This document shows, piece after piece, positions 44,683 to 53,625 of a DNA stretch of 64,000 nt. The notes below the pieces were generated by a model that searched no databases, was not told the origin of the DNA, and worked only from the letters and a program-made list of their open reading frames with translations. Both the position numbers and the translations under genes were made by a program. Location: the NCBI RefSeq assembly GCF_022179065.1, contig NZ_BPQD01000017.1, forward strand, positions 1 to 64,000, in the 5' to 3' direction. The number at the start of each line of letters is the position of its first letter. Within the stretch, counting starts at the first letter, position 1. Origin of the DNA: Methylobacterium adhaesivum. Its GTDB lineage: Bacteria; Pseudomonadota; Alphaproteobacteria; Rhizobiales; Beijerinckiaceae.

Positions 44683-45318
44683 TCAGCGGGTGCCGTACAT
44701 CCGGTCTCCGGCGTCGCCGAGGCCGGGGACGATGTAGCCGTGGTCGTTGAGGTGACTGTCGATGGCCGCCGTCCAGATCGGCACGTCGGGATGCGCCTCC
44801 TGAACATGGGCGATGCCCTCGGGGGCGGCGAGCAGGCAGACGAAGCGCAGATCCTGGGCGCCGCGCGCCTTGAGGAGGGCGATGGCCGCCGCCGCCGAGT
44901 TGCCCGTGGCCAGCATTGGATCGAGGACGAGCACCGTGCGGTCGGCGAGGTCGGACGGGGCCTTGAAGTAGTATTCCACCGCCTCCAGGCTCTCCGGGTC
45001 GCGGTAGAGGCCGATATGGGCGACGCGGGCCGAGGGCATCAGCGACAGCATCCCGTCGAGGAATCCGGTGCCGGCCCGCAGGATCGGCGCCAGCACGAGC
45101 TTCTTGCCTGCGATCTGGGGCGCCTGCATCGCCTGGATCGGGGTCTCGATGGTCACCGTTTCGAGGGGCAGGTCGCGGGTGACTTCGTAGGCCAGCAGCA
45201 TCCCGATCTCGTTCAGGATCTGCCGGAACCCCTTGGTGGAGCGGGCGCGGTCGCGCAGGAGCGTCAGCTTGTGCTGAACGAGGGGGTGATCGACCACCCG
45301 GACCGCCGCGTTCGCCAT
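44683..45318 (-). CDS. upp: Uracil phosphoribosyltransferase Upp
   Basis: 211-aa pyrimidine salvage enzyme: uracil plus PRPP to UMP. Motifs include [34 protein letters not shown], the PRPP loop [18 protein letters not shown] and the uracil-binding end [20 protein letters not shown]. The ATG at 45318 gives [13 protein letters not shown]. It is monocistronic or cotranscribed with the quinone oxidoreductase gene. Confidence 0.97.
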   Translation of the reverse strand: MANAAVRVVDHPLVQHKLTLLRDRARSTKGFRQILNEIGMLLAYEVTRDLPLETVTIETPIQAMQAPQIAGKKLVLAPILRAGTGFLDGMLSLMPSARVAHIGLYRDPESLEAVEYYFKAPSDLADRTVLVLDPMLATGNSAAAAIALLKARGAQDLRFVCLLAAPEGIAHVQEAHPDVPIWTAAIDSHLNDHGYIVPGLGDAGDRMYGTR

Positions 45319-45415
45319 CGCCCGCCTTCTCCGCGCATCGGTTCGGCGAAGGGCCGACCGGACAGGACTTGCATAGATCATCGCGGCGCCGCCCGCGACG
45401 GCCGATCCGACGAAA

Positions 45416-45446
45416 GAAGGCCCCCGATCATCGACCGGGGGCCTTC
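45416..45446 (-). terminator. Hairpin after the DUF2852 gene
   Basis: Perfect 11-bp stem GAAGGCCCCCG / CGGGGGCCTTC with a 9-nt loop lies between the DUF2852 gene and upp on the minus strand. The minus-strand tail (TTTCGTC) is weakly T-rich. Confidence 0.6.
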
Positions 45447-45473
45447 CTCGCATTGGGACGCGGCGGTGAGCGC

Positions 45474-45950
45474 TCAGACCGAGCGGGTTGTGTCGGCGGC
45501 GCGCTTCTGGGCCATGTAGGCGTCGAATTCCTCGCGGTCCTTGGCCCGCTTTAGACCCTCGACATACTCGGAGAACGCGCGGCTCTCCTCGGCGAGCGCC
45601 CGGCGCTGGGCATCGAGCCGGTCGAGCTCGGCCCGGCGATACTCGTCGAAGGCGCGGTTGCCGGTGCTGCCGACACCGTTGGCCGCCTCGTACGCGGCGG
45701 CGAAGCGCGAACGCCCCGTCGTGCCGGCGGAGTTCCAAGCCGAACCCCAGGCGCTGCTGCGGTTCGCCAGACCCCGCAATTCGCCGAGGGCCGGGTAGCC
45801 GGCGATCTTCCAGGCCACGTAGGCCGCGGCGAGGGGCCACCAGTAGAGGAAGCCGACGACGATGGCGCCGATCTCGAAGGAGCGTTTGGGAAACGGGCCG
45901 CTGCGGCAGGTCTTGCCCGAGGCCCAGGGGGAGGTGGAGGAAAGACTCAC
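45474..45950 (-). CDS. DUF2852 membrane protein
   Basis: 158 aa. One hydrophobic region ([23 protein letters not shown]) precedes a Ser/Gly/Asn-rich segment and a C-terminal helix with [20 protein letters not shown] and [13 protein letters not shown], the DUF2852 hallmark ending. The family is restricted mainly to alphaproteobacteria and uncharacterised. The N-terminal part may extend into the periplasm. Confidence 0.8.
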   Translation of the reverse strand: MSLSSTSPWASGKTCRSGPFPKRSFEIGAIVVGFLYWWPLAAAYVAWKIAGYPALGELRGLANRSSAWGSAWNSAGTTGRSRFAAAYEAANGVGSTGNRAFDEYRRAELDRLDAQRRALAEESRAFSEYVEGLKRAKDREEFDAYMAQKRAADTTRSV

Positions 45951-46082
45951 GGCTCACGGCTCCAATGTTAATGTGAACGACATTTACTTGCGGATGCAGA
46001 GTCGGGCTTTCAAGGGGCGGGCGCCGGCCTTTCGCCGGCCGGTGTGCGGATGCGGAGCCCGTTCCGTCGCGCGACGTCCCGA

Positions 46083-46721
46083 TCAGGCGCGCGGGGACGG
46101 TCCCCCAGCGCCATGCACGAGGGCGAGGACGCCGGCGCGGAGAAGCTCGTACTTGTCGGGCACCCCCGGTCCCCGGGGCAGGTGTCCGGAGGCGGCCAGG
46201 GTGGCGAGACCGTGGGAGAGGGCCCAGACCTCGAGGGCCACGAAGCGGGGGGCGACGCCGCCGAACCCGTCTGGGAAGGTTGCCTGCAGGGCGTCCACGA
46301 GGAGATCGAACGGGCTCGGGCGGGGGCCGGCTTCGGAATTCGGCACGCCGGCCGGCAGACCCCGCGTCTCGAAGATGGCCGCGTAGTAGCCGGGCTCTTC
46401 CTCGGCGAAGGCGAGGTAGGCCTCCCCCATGCGGGTAAAGCGCTCCAGCGGCGTGCCACGGGCGGCGAGCGCCCGGGCGAGGCGTTCGGCGAGGTCGGTG
46501 AATCCGCGCCCCGCCACCTCCTCCAGCAGAGCTTCGCGGCCCCGGAAATGGCGGTAGAGCGCGGCCGGCGTCACGCCGACGAGGCGGGCCGCGTCGACGA
46601 GGGTGAACCCGCCGACCCCGCGCTCAGCGATGAAGCGGCGCGCGGCCTCGATCAGGGCTTCCTTGAGGTTGCCGTGGTGGTAGTTGCGCCGGTCGTCGGG
46701 GCCTTCGCGCCAGGGTCGCAC
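46083..46721 (-). CDS. TetR/AcrR-family transcriptional regulator
   Basis: 212 aa. The N-terminal HTH domain ([40 protein letters not shown]) binds DNA; the C-terminal domain contains the W-H-G-like region ([18 protein letters not shown]) of the TetR_C_13 class. The ligand is unknown. The N-terminus [13 protein letters not shown] is typical of this subgroup. The gene is alone; a TGTC-N8-GACA dyad lies 106 bp upstream and may be its own operator. No obvious efflux or enzyme target adjoins. Confidence 0.9.
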   Translation of the reverse strand: MRPWREGPDDRRNYHHGNLKEALIEAARRFIAERGVGGFTLVDAARLVGVTPAALYRHFRGREALLEEVAGRGFTDLAERLARALAARGTPLERFTRMGEAYLAFAEEEPGYYAAIFETRGLPAGVPNSEAGPRPSPFDLLVDALQATFPDGFGGVAPRFVALEVWALSHGLATLAASGHLPRGPGVPDKYELLRAGVLALVHGAGGPSPRA

Positions 46722-46826
46722 GCCGTTGTCCTCGTGGGGGCCACCCCGTTACGACGGGTGAGCGGTCCTTCGGGTGGGGACCGCACCCCACCCCTACCAC
46801 GCGCACGGGGTTTATCGATCCCGTTC

Positions 46827-46842
46827 TGTCGATCAGTAGACA
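46827..46842. promoter_or_regulatory. Candidate TetR operator dyad
   Basis: TGTC-N8-GACA (read on the minus strand TGTCTACTGATCGACA) lies in the 161-bp gap upstream of the TetR gene. Such TGTCTAC-type dyads occur in TetR operators, but the short arms allow chance occurrence. Confidence 0.3.
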
Positions 46843-46882
46843 AAGCGTGCCGCGTCGACGCAGGCGCGCAACAGGTCTCGGG

Positions 46883-47074
46883 TCAGAGCCGGAACAGGGA
46901 GCCGGCCGCGTCGCGGGCGGCGGATTTGGCGTCCCGCGCGGCTTCGAGGCGTACGATCTCCCGCTGCAGGAGCACGATGCGCTCCGAGAGCTCCGCCACC
47001 GAGAGGGTGTCGAGGGGTTCGCCCACCCGGTGTGCCGGGGCTGGGGTCGGGCGGGACTCGTCGTCGTCGCGCAT
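46883..47074 (-). CDS. DUF1192 small protein
   Basis: 63 aa: an acidic start MRDDDESRPT, then a conserved core LDTLSVAELSERIVLLQREI and a helix EIVRLEAARDAKSAARDAAG. This is the DUF1192 pattern of alphaproteobacteria, a short probable coiled coil of unknown function. The ATG at 47074 lies 23 bp after the deoB stop codon. Confidence 0.85.
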   Translation of the reverse strand: MRDDDESRPTPAPAHRVGEPLDTLSVAELSERIVLLQREIVRLEAARDAKSAARDAAGSLFRL

Positions 47075-47097
47075 GGGACCGCTCCTTTCGTCTGACG

Positions 47098-48315
47098 TTA
47101 CCACGCTTGCCCGGCGTCGAGGGGGGCGAGGCCGAGATGGCGCGCCACCGTGGCGCCGATATCGGCGAAGGTCGCTCGGCCCCCGAGGGCGCGGGGGACG
47201 ATCCCGGGGCCGAAGGCGAGGATCGGCACCTGCTCGCGGGTGTGCTCGGTGCCGGTCCAGGTCGGATCGTTGCCGTGGTCGGCGGTGACGATGCAGAGAT
47301 CCCCGGCCCGCAGCACGGCCTCGATCTCTGGCAGGCGGGCGTCGAAGGCTTCGAGCTCGGCGGCATAGCCCGGCACGTCGCGGCGATGGCCGTGCTCCGT
47401 GTCGAAATCCACGAGGTTGAGAAAGACGAGGCCGCCATCGGGCAGGTCGCGGAACGCGCCGAGCGCCGCATCGAGGCAGGCGGCGTTGCCGGCGGGCTTG
47501 ATCTCGTGGCCCGTGGCGCGGTGGGCGAAGATGTCGCCGATCTTGCCGACGCTGACCACGGCCCGTCCCTGCGCGTCGAGGCGATCCAGCAGGGTCTCGC
47601 CCGGTGGCTCGACGGCGTAGTCCTTCCGATTGGCCGTGCGGCGGAACCCCGTCTCGGGTGAGCCGAGGAAGGGCCGGGCGATCACCCGGCCGACACGGTA
47701 GGCGTCGCACAGGTCGCGGGCGATGCGGCAGGTGGCGTAGAGGCGCTCTAGGCCGAATGCCGTCTCGTGGGCGGCGATCTGAAACACGCTGTCGGCCGAG
47801 GTGTAGCAGATCGGCTTGCCCGTGCGGAGGTGCTCGGCCCCGTAGCGCTCGACGATGGTGGTGCCGGCGGCGTGGCAATCGCCGAGGATGCCGGGCAACC
47901 GCGCCTGCGCCACGAGAGCCGCCACGAGAGCGGGTGGAAACGCCGGCACCGTGTCGGGAAAGTGGCCCCACGGCTCCCGCACGGGCACGCCGGCGATCTC
48001 CCAATGGCCCGAGGGGGTATCCTTGCCGGCGGCGGTCTCGACGGCGTGGCCGTAGGCGCCCGCGACCGGGCCGGCGGGTGCGAGGTTCGGCGGGATGCGC
48101 CCCGTTGCGCCCTCCGCAGCGAGGCCGAGGCCGAGGCCCGTGAGATGCGGCAGGCGCAAGGCCCCCCGGCGCAGGCCCGCCCGGTCGCCGCGTCCCGCCG
48201 CGCAGGCCTCGGCGATGTGGCCGAGGGTGTCCGAACCCGAATCGCCGTAGGCGCCGGCATCGGGGGCGCCGCCGATGCCGACGGAATCGAGGACGATGAG
48301 GAGGGCGCGCGGCAT
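47098..48315 (-). CDS. deoB: Phosphopentomutase DeoB
   Basis: 405 aa. Interconverts (deoxy)ribose 1- and 5-phosphates in nucleoside catabolism; two Mn ions, alkaline-phosphatase superfamily. Characteristic are [59 protein letters not shown] and the metal ligands in [13 protein letters not shown] and [18 protein letters not shown]. It starts 8 bp after the YejF-type gene ends, implying co-transcription. No deoA, deoD or deoC is adjacent. Confidence 0.97.
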   Translation of the reverse strand: MPRALLIVLDSVGIGGAPDAGAYGDSGSDTLGHIAEACAAGRGDRAGLRRGALRLPHLTGLGLGLAAEGATGRIPPNLAPAGPVAGAYGHAVETAAGKDTPSGHWEIAGVPVREPWGHFPDTVPAFPPALVAALVAQARLPGILGDCHAAGTTIVERYGAEHLRTGKPICYTSADSVFQIAAHETAFGLERLYATCRIARDLCDAYRVGRVIARPFLGSPETGFRRTANRKDYAVEPPGETLLDRLDAQGRAVVSVGKIGDIFAHRATGHEIKPAGNAACLDAALGAFRDLPDGGLVFLNLVDFDTEHGHRRDVPGYAAELEAFDARLPEIEAVLRAGDLCIVTADHGNDPTWTGTEHTREQVPILAFGPGIVPRALGGRATFADIGATVARHLGLAPLDAGQAW

Positions 48316-48323
48316 CGGGCGCC

Positions 48324-49952
48324 TCAGGCCGGGACCGGATCGGCGATCGCGTCGCTGCGCAGGTCGAAGGCGGCGGCGAACAGGGCCTGGGTGTAGGGAT
48401 GGCGTGGATTGGCGAAGATCGCCTCGGCGGGGCCTTCCTCGACCACGTGGCCGTTCTGCATGACGAGGACGTGGTTGGCGAGCGCCCGCACCACCTTGAG
48501 GTCGTGGGAGATGAACAGATACGCGAGGCCGCGCTCGCGCTGGAGGTCGCGCAGGAGGGTGACGATCTGCGCCTGCACCGAGCGGTCGAGGGCCGAGGTC
48601 GGCTCGTCGAGGACCACGAATTTGGGCTTGAGCACGATGGCGCGCGCGATGGCGATGCGCTGCCGCTGACCGCCGGAGAATTCGTGGGGGTAGCGGTCCA
48701 TGGTCGCCGGATCGAGGCCCACATCCGCGAGGGCGCCCGCCACCACCGCCTGGCGCTCGGCTCGGCTCCTGACCGCGCCCTGCACCGCGAGGCCCTCGGC
48801 GACGATGTCGCCCACGGTCATGCGCGGCGACAGGGATCCGTAGGGATCCTGGAACACCACCTGCATGTCGCGCCGGACCGGCCGCATGGCCGCCGGAGCC
48901 AATCCGGCGATGGAGCGGCCGAGGAAGACGATTGGGCCGTCGCAGTCCGTGAGCCTGAGGAGAGCGAGGCCGAGCGTGGTCTTGCCAGAGCCCGATTCGC
49001 CGACCACGCCCACGGTTTCGCCGGCCCGCACCGTCAGGGACACGCCGTCGACGGCCTTCACGTGGCCGGTCGTGCGCCGCAGGAGGCCCTGGCGGATGGG
49101 AAACCACACCTTGAGGGGGCCGGCGGCGAGGAGTTCGGCGGCGCCCGCCGGGACGGGGTTGGCCCGGCCCGCGGGCTCGGCGGCCAGAAGCCGCTGTGTG
49201 TAGGCGTGCCGGGGCTGCGCGAAGACCTCGGCCGTCGCCCCCGCCTCGACGATGCGCCCTTGAAGCATGACGCAGACCGAGGTGGCGATGCGCTGCACGA
49301 TGCCGAGGTCGTGGGTGATGAACAGCATCGCCATGCCGAGGCGCTTCTGCAGGTCGGCCAGCAGGGTGAGGATCTGCGCCTGCACGGTCACGTCGAGGGC
49401 CGTGGTCGGCTCGTCGGCCACGAGGAGATCGGGTTCGCAGGCCAGGGCCATGGCGATCATCACCCGCTGGCGCTGGCCGCCGGAGAGTTCATGAGGATAG
49501 GCGGTGAGGCGCCGCGCGGCATCGCGCAGGCCGACGAGGTCGAGCAGTTCGAGGATTCTTTCGCGCGCTCTCTTGCCTCTCAAGCCGCGATGCACCTCCA
49601 GCACCTCGCCGATCTGGCGCTCTATGCTGTGGAGTGGATTGAGCGAGGTCATGGGTTCCTGGAACACCATGGTGATGTCGGCGCCCCGAACCTGGCGCAG
49701 ATCGCGCTCGGGCAACGTCAGCAGGTCCCGCCCCCGGAACAGGATGCGGCCGCCCGGATGGTAGGCGCTGCCGTCGAGGAGGCGCAGGATCGACAGGGCG
49801 GTGACCGACTTGCCGGAGCCGGACTCGCCCACCAGGGCGAGGGTCTCGCCCGGCGCGATGGTGAAACTCACACCGTCCACCGCCAGGGTCTCGCGCTCGC
49901 GGGAACGGAAGGCCACGGACAGGTCCTGGACGTCGAGGAGCATGTCGGTCAT
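48324..49952 (-). CDS. Dual-ATPase peptide ABC transporter subunit (YejF-like)
   Basis: 542 aa with two complete ATPase domains in one chain. Domain 1: [49 protein letters not shown]. Domain 2: [49 protein letters not shown]. This is the YejF-type fused form that powers dipeptide, oligopeptide or microcin C-like uptake. Substrate-binding and permease genes (yejA, yejB, yejE) are absent nearby, so its partners are encoded elsewhere. The ATG at 49952 ([15 protein letters not shown]) is preferred. Confidence 0.92.
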   Translation of the reverse strand: MTDMLLDVQDLSVAFRSRERETLAVDGVSFTIAPGETLALVGESGSGKSVTALSILRLLDGSAYHPGGRILFRGRDLLTLPERDLRQVRGADITMVFQEPMTSLNPLHSIERQIGEVLEVHRGLRGKRARERILELLDLVGLRDAARRLTAYPHELSGGQRQRVMIAMALACEPDLLVADEPTTALDVTVQAQILTLLADLQKRLGMAMLFITHDLGIVQRIATSVCVMLQGRIVEAGATAEVFAQPRHAYTQRLLAAEPAGRANPVPAGAAELLAAGPLKVWFPIRQGLLRRTTGHVKAVDGVSLTVRAGETVGVVGESGSGKTTLGLALLRLTDCDGPIVFLGRSIAGLAPAAMRPVRRDMQVVFQDPYGSLSPRMTVGDIVAEGLAVQGAVRSRAERQAVVAGALADVGLDPATMDRYPHEFSGGQRQRIAIARAIVLKPKFVVLDEPTSALDRSVQAQIVTLLRDLQRERGLAYLFISHDLKVVRALANHVLVMQNGHVVEEGPAEAIFANPRHPYTQALFAAAFDLRSDAIADPVPA

Positions 49953-50076
49953 CGGGCGGACGTCATGGGGCGGACCGGGGTGAGACGTGAGAGATCGGGT
50001 TATAGCGCGCGACACCGCGATGGGCGAACGCCGAACCGTGATTGATCGCGGCCGCCGGTGCCCTACAACCCATGGG

Positions 50077-50973
50077 GTGATCGTCCCGCGTGCCGCCCTT
50101 CCCGCCCTCCTCCTGTGTCTCCTCGGCTCCGCCCCCGCGCTCGCCGTGGCGGCGGAGGGCGGCGAGACCGTGGAGCAGGCCTTGTGCCGCCTCATCGAAT
50201 CCTCTGCCCATGCCCGCGCCCTGCCCGTCCCGTTCCTCACCCGGCTGATCTGGCGCGAGAGTGCGTTCCGGGTCGGCGCGGTGAGTCCCGTGGGCGCGCA
50301 GGGGGTGGCTCAGTTCATGCCCGGCACGGCGCGCGAGCGCGGGCTGACCGATCCGTTCGACCCGGAGCAGGCGATCCCGCACGCGGCTCATCTCCTGGCG
50401 GACCTCAACCGCCAGTTCGGCAATCTCGGCCTCGCGGCGGCGGCCTATAACGGCGGCCCTGGCCGGGTCTCGGCCTGGCTCGCCGGCACCGGCGGCCTGC
50501 CGGCCGAGACGCGCAACTACGTCCTGGCTATCACCGGCGCCCCGGCGGAGGATTGGCGCGGGGGGGCGGGGGTCGAGATGCCGCCCGAGGAGGGCGAGGC
50601 GGGCCAGACCAAGAAGACCGAGGCCCCGAAATCCGAAAAAACCTGCCTTCAGGTGACGGCGGCCCTGCGCATTCCGTCGCGCGGCGACCGCTTCGCGCTC
50701 GGCGGCAACGAGGGGCCGGCGGCGCCCTGGGGCATCCAGCTCGCGGGCAACTTCTCCAAGGCCCTGGCCCTTCAGAGCTTTTCCCGGGCGAGAAAGCTCT
50801 ACACGAGCGTGATCGGCGAGGTTCGGCCGATGATCATCGGCACGCGCCTGCGCAGCCGCGGTACCCGGGCGTTCTACCGCATCCGGATTCCGGCCCAGAG
50901 TCGCGAGGCCGCCGACAGCCTGTGCGGTCGGATTCGCGGCGCCGGCGGTGCCTGCCTTGTCCTGCGCACCTGA
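50077..50973 (+). CDS. Lytic transglycosylase with C-terminal SPOR-like domain
   Basis: 298 aa from the GTG at 50077, which gives a compact signal peptide ([20 protein letters not shown], cleavage near ALAVAAE). The SLT domain has the catalytic Glu in [20 protein letters not shown], followed by [13 protein letters not shown] and [16 protein letters not shown] charged linker with a [14 protein letters not shown] stretch leads to a C-terminal domain whose alpha/beta pattern and ending ([20 protein letters not shown]) resemble SPOR, which binds denuded septal peptidoglycan. It cleaves glycan strands in the periplasm. An ATG at 50020 or a GTG at 49987 are other possible starts. Confidence 0.85.
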   Translation: MIVPRAALPALLLCLLGSAPALAVAAEGGETVEQALCRLIESSAHARALPVPFLTRLIWRESAFRVGAVSPVGAQGVAQFMPGTARERGLTDPFDPEQAIPHAAHLLADLNRQFGNLGLAAAAYNGGPGRVSAWLAGTGGLPAETRNYVLAITGAPAEDWRGGAGVEMPPEEGEAGQTKKTEAPKSEKTCLQVTAALRIPSRGDRFALGGNEGPAAPWGIQLAGNFSKALALQSFSRARKLYTSVIGEVRPMIIGTRLRSRGTRAFYRIRIPAQSREAADSLCGRIRGAGGACLVLRT

Positions 50974-51067
50974 TGGGATCGATACGACTCCGATTCGGCG
51001 TCCGCGCGCCATGAAACCGCCGTGTGCACCCTGTCACAGGAGGGCAACGCTGCCTTCAGAGAGATGC

Positions 51068-51976
51068 ATGATCCGGGTTCTCGCCGTCCTTGCCAGCCTC
51101 ATCGGTCTCGCTCTCATCGCCGCTGGCATTACGGCCTGTTCGCCGCTCGCCCTGTTCGACGCCATTGGGCCGCGTGACCAGGGCGGTCGGCTGGCCCTGC
51201 ACAACGCGCCGTTCGGCTCCCATGCCCGCCAGCGCCTCGACGTGTTCACCCCCGTGGCCGCCACCGGCGGCGCGCCCGTGCTGGTGTTCTTCTACGGCGG
51301 CTCCTGGAAGAACGGCACGAAGGAGGATTACGCCTTCGTTGGTCAGGCGCTGGCCGCCCAGGGCTTCGTGACGGTCCTGCCCGATTACCGGCTCTACCCG
51401 GAGGTGCGCTTCCCCGACTTCCTCGACGACGGTGCCGCGGCCATCGCCTGGGTGCGGGACAACATCGCGCAGTATGGCGGCGATCCGCGCCGGATCGTGC
51501 TCGCCGGCCATTCGGCGGGCGCCTACAACGCCGTGATGCTGGGGCTCGATCCGCGCTATCTGCGCCGGGCGGGCGTCGATCCGAAGGTCGTGCGCGCCGT
51601 CGCCGGCCTCTCCGGCCCCTACGATTTCCTGCCCTTCGACGCCGGTACGGCCTCGGAGGTGTTCGGCGCGGCCCCCGACGCCGCTGCGACTCAGCCGGTG
51701 ACCTTCGCCGGATCGCACTCGCCCCCGGCCTACCTCGCCACCGGCGACACCGACACCCTCGTGCGCCCGAGCAACACCCGCAGCCTCGCCGCGCGCCTGC
51801 GCGAGGCCCGCGTACCCGTGCAGGAGCGCGTCTATGCCGGACTCGACCATTCCGACACCCTGCTCGCCCTCTCGGTGACGTTCCGCTCGAAGGCCCCGGT
51901 GCTGGCCGAGATGGCCGCCTTCCTGCGCCAGTATTCGGGCGGCGAGCGCGTGCCCGCTCGCACGGTCAACCGCTGA
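51068..51976 (+). CDS. Alpha/beta hydrolase, esterase-like, probable lipoprotein or exported
   Basis: 302 aa. The N-terminus MIRVLAVLASLIGLALIAAG followed by ITAC is a signal sequence with a likely lipobox Cys24. The hydrolase has an oxyanion-hole region FFYGGSWKNG, nucleophile Ser149 in LAGHSAGAYN, and the likely acid and base in LATGDTDTLV and GLDHSDTLL. The pattern fits the hormone-sensitive lipase or carboxylesterase branch, with YGGSW in place of the usual HGGG. Substrate unknown. Confidence 0.85.
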   Translation: MIRVLAVLASLIGLALIAAGITACSPLALFDAIGPRDQGGRLALHNAPFGSHARQRLDVFTPVAATGGAPVLVFFYGGSWKNGTKEDYAFVGQALAAQGFVTVLPDYRLYPEVRFPDFLDDGAAAIAWVRDNIAQYGGDPRRIVLAGHSAGAYNAVMLGLDPRYLRRAGVDPKVVRAVAGLSGPYDFLPFDAGTASEVFGAAPDAAATQPVTFAGSHSPPAYLATGDTDTLVRPSNTRSLAARLREARVPVQERVYAGLDHSDTLLALSVTFRSKAPVLAEMAAFLRQYSGGERVPARTVNR

Positions 51977-51991
51977 GGCGGGGGCCGACCG

Positions 51992-53122
51992 CTATCTCCG
52001 CCGGAGCCGGTCCCGCGCGGCCTTGTGGTTCGGCGCATCGGAGAACGCCCGGTGCATCGCACGCCACAGGGGCGTGCGGGCCAGCGCCTCGTCGAGGGGC
52101 AGCGCCCGCTGGATCAGCCCGTCGGCGCGGCGGCGCTGGGGGTTGGTGTTGAGCCAAGTGTTGGCGTTGGTGATGTCCCAGGTCAGCACGTTCAGGGTGG
52201 CCGGTTCGTCGAGGAGCACGTCGAGGAAGCGCCGCGCGAGGTCCGACACCGCCCGGTCCCGTGTCGCGAGGTCGGCGGGAAAGTCGCGGTCGTTGACGTC
52301 GAGTTCGGTGACCTCGATGGCGAGGCCCAGGCCGGCCACCTCGCGCAGGAATCGGCGCAGCGTGTCCTGGTCGAGGGGATACTTGGCGTAGAGGTGGCCT
52401 TGAAGGCCGAGGCGTCGGATCGGGACGCCGCGCCGGACCATGCCCTCCAGGGTCTTGAGCACCATGGCGCGGCGCGGGGCGATCCAGTCGGCGTCGAGTT
52501 CGAGGTCGTTCTCGTTCCAGACCCCGGCCGCCGCCGGATCCGCCTCGTGCAGGAGCGTGAAGGCGAGGTCCACGTACCGGGGGCCGAGGGCGGCGAGCCA
52601 GGGGGTGACCCTGAGGCCATCGGCGCGGGCATCGCCCGGGCCGCAGATCTCGTTGACCACGTCCCAGGCCTCGATCCGCCCGCGGTAGCGCCCCGCCATG
52701 GCGCCGATCCATTCCCGCATGAACCCTTCCGCCTCCCGGGCGATGCGGGGCAGTACCCAGGCCGGCAGACCTTCGTGCCAGACCAGGGTGTGGCCGCGCA
52801 GGCGCTGGCCGTTGGCGTCCGCGAAGGCGGCGGTCTCGTCGGCGAAGGAGAAATCGATTGGGCCGGGCGTGCGCCACGCATAGGCGAGCTTCATGGCGTT
52901 CTCCGGCACCAGGATGCCGCATTCCCGGGCAAGGGCGCGTCCATAGGCGGGGTTCTGGCGCAGGGGCGTACTGTTCACGGCCGAGCCGTAGGCGAGGCCT
53001 TTCTTCGCCGCCGCTGCGTTGAGGCTATCGGCCGCCCAGGATCCAGACGGCTTGGCCAGCGAGGGCCCGCCGGCGAGGGTCGCCGCGCCGCCTGCGAGGA
53101 GGTCGCGCCGCGTCGGCATCAT
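51992..53122 (-). CDS. GH10 endo-1,4-beta-xylanase, Tat-exported
   Basis: 376 aa. A Tat signal is evident (TRRDLLAGGAATLAGGPSLA). The GH10 barrel contains the acid/base Glu158 in WDVVNE and the nucleophile Glu273 in EVTELDVND, plus LRGHTLVWHEGLPAWV and LTWDITNANTWLN. No carbohydrate-binding module is present. The enzyme would cut xylan or xylo-oligosaccharides outside the cytoplasm, consistent with a plant-associated life. Its start overlaps the stop of the upstream thioesterase as ATGA, so the two are translationally coupled although their functions appear unrelated. Confidence 0.94.
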   Translation of the reverse strand: MMPTRRDLLAGGAATLAGGPSLAKPSGSWAADSLNAAAAKKGLAYGSAVNSTPLRQNPAYGRALARECGILVPENAMKLAYAWRTPGPIDFSFADETAAFADANGQRLRGHTLVWHEGLPAWVLPRIAREAEGFMREWIGAMAGRYRGRIEAWDVVNEICGPGDARADGLRVTPWLAALGPRYVDLAFTLLHEADPAAAGVWNENDLELDADWIAPRRAMVLKTLEGMVRRGVPIRRLGLQGHLYAKYPLDQDTLRRFLREVAGLGLAIEVTELDVNDRDFPADLATRDRAVSDLARRFLDVLLDEPATLNVLTWDITNANTWLNTNPQRRRADGLIQRALPLDEALARTPLWRAMHRAFSDAPNHKAARDRLRRR

Positions 53123-53556
53123 CCATCCTCCTGCGGGCTCGCCACCTCCGACGGGATCGGGCGCGGGCGCCGGTCCGCCCCGATGGCTACGAAGGTGAAC
53201 AAGCCTTCGGTCACCTTCCGGGTCGCCTCGCTCTCGCGCTCACGGCGCCAGACTTCGACCTGAATGCGCAGCGAGGTGCGGCCCACCCGCACGATCCAGG
53301 CGTAGATGCTGACCTCGTCGCCGACGAAGACCGGGCTGTGGAACGTCATCGCCTCCACCGAGATGGTGGCGCAGCGCCCCCGCGCGCGCCGCGCCGCGAC
53401 GTTGCCGGCGGCCAGATCCATCTGGCCCATGAGCCAGCCGCCGAAGATGTCGCCGGCCGGATTGGTGTCGGACGGCATCGCGATGGTCCGCACCACGGGC
53501 GGTCCCCGGTCGGTCGGCTGCTCGGTGGGGGTGGGCGGGGGCGTGTCGGCGGTCAT
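53119..53556 (-). CDS. Acyl-CoA thioesterase, YciA-like hotdog fold
   Basis: 145 aa. Single hotdog domain with the active-site region AMPSDTNPAGDIFGGWLMGQ (catalytic Asp in PAGDIFGGW), then EAMTFHSPVFVGDEVSIYA, the family signature. It hydrolyses acyl-CoAs of broad chain length in the cytoplasm. Its stop codon overlaps the xylanase start. Confidence 0.93.
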   Translation of the reverse strand: MTADTPPPTPTEQPTDRGPPVVRTIAMPSDTNPAGDIFGGWLMGQMDLAAGNVAARRARGRCATISVEAMTFHSPVFVGDEVSIYAWIVRVGRTSLRIQVEVWRRERESEATRKVTEGLFTFVAIGADRRPRPIPSEVASPQEDG

Positions 53557-53625
53557 GGGTCGTTCCGGTGGCGAGAGGGTGCAACCTATCCCAAACCGCG
53601 CGCCGATCGGGCCCGCCGGGTGACA

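Noticed and set aside
46883-50240. Long minus-strand frames joining or extending deoB, the YejF-type gene and the DUF1192 gene
   Set aside because: The extensions read other frames of neighbouring genes. The real starts are set by family N-termini ([11 protein letters not shown] for Deo[10 protein letters not shown] for the ATPase, MRDDDESR for DUF1192).
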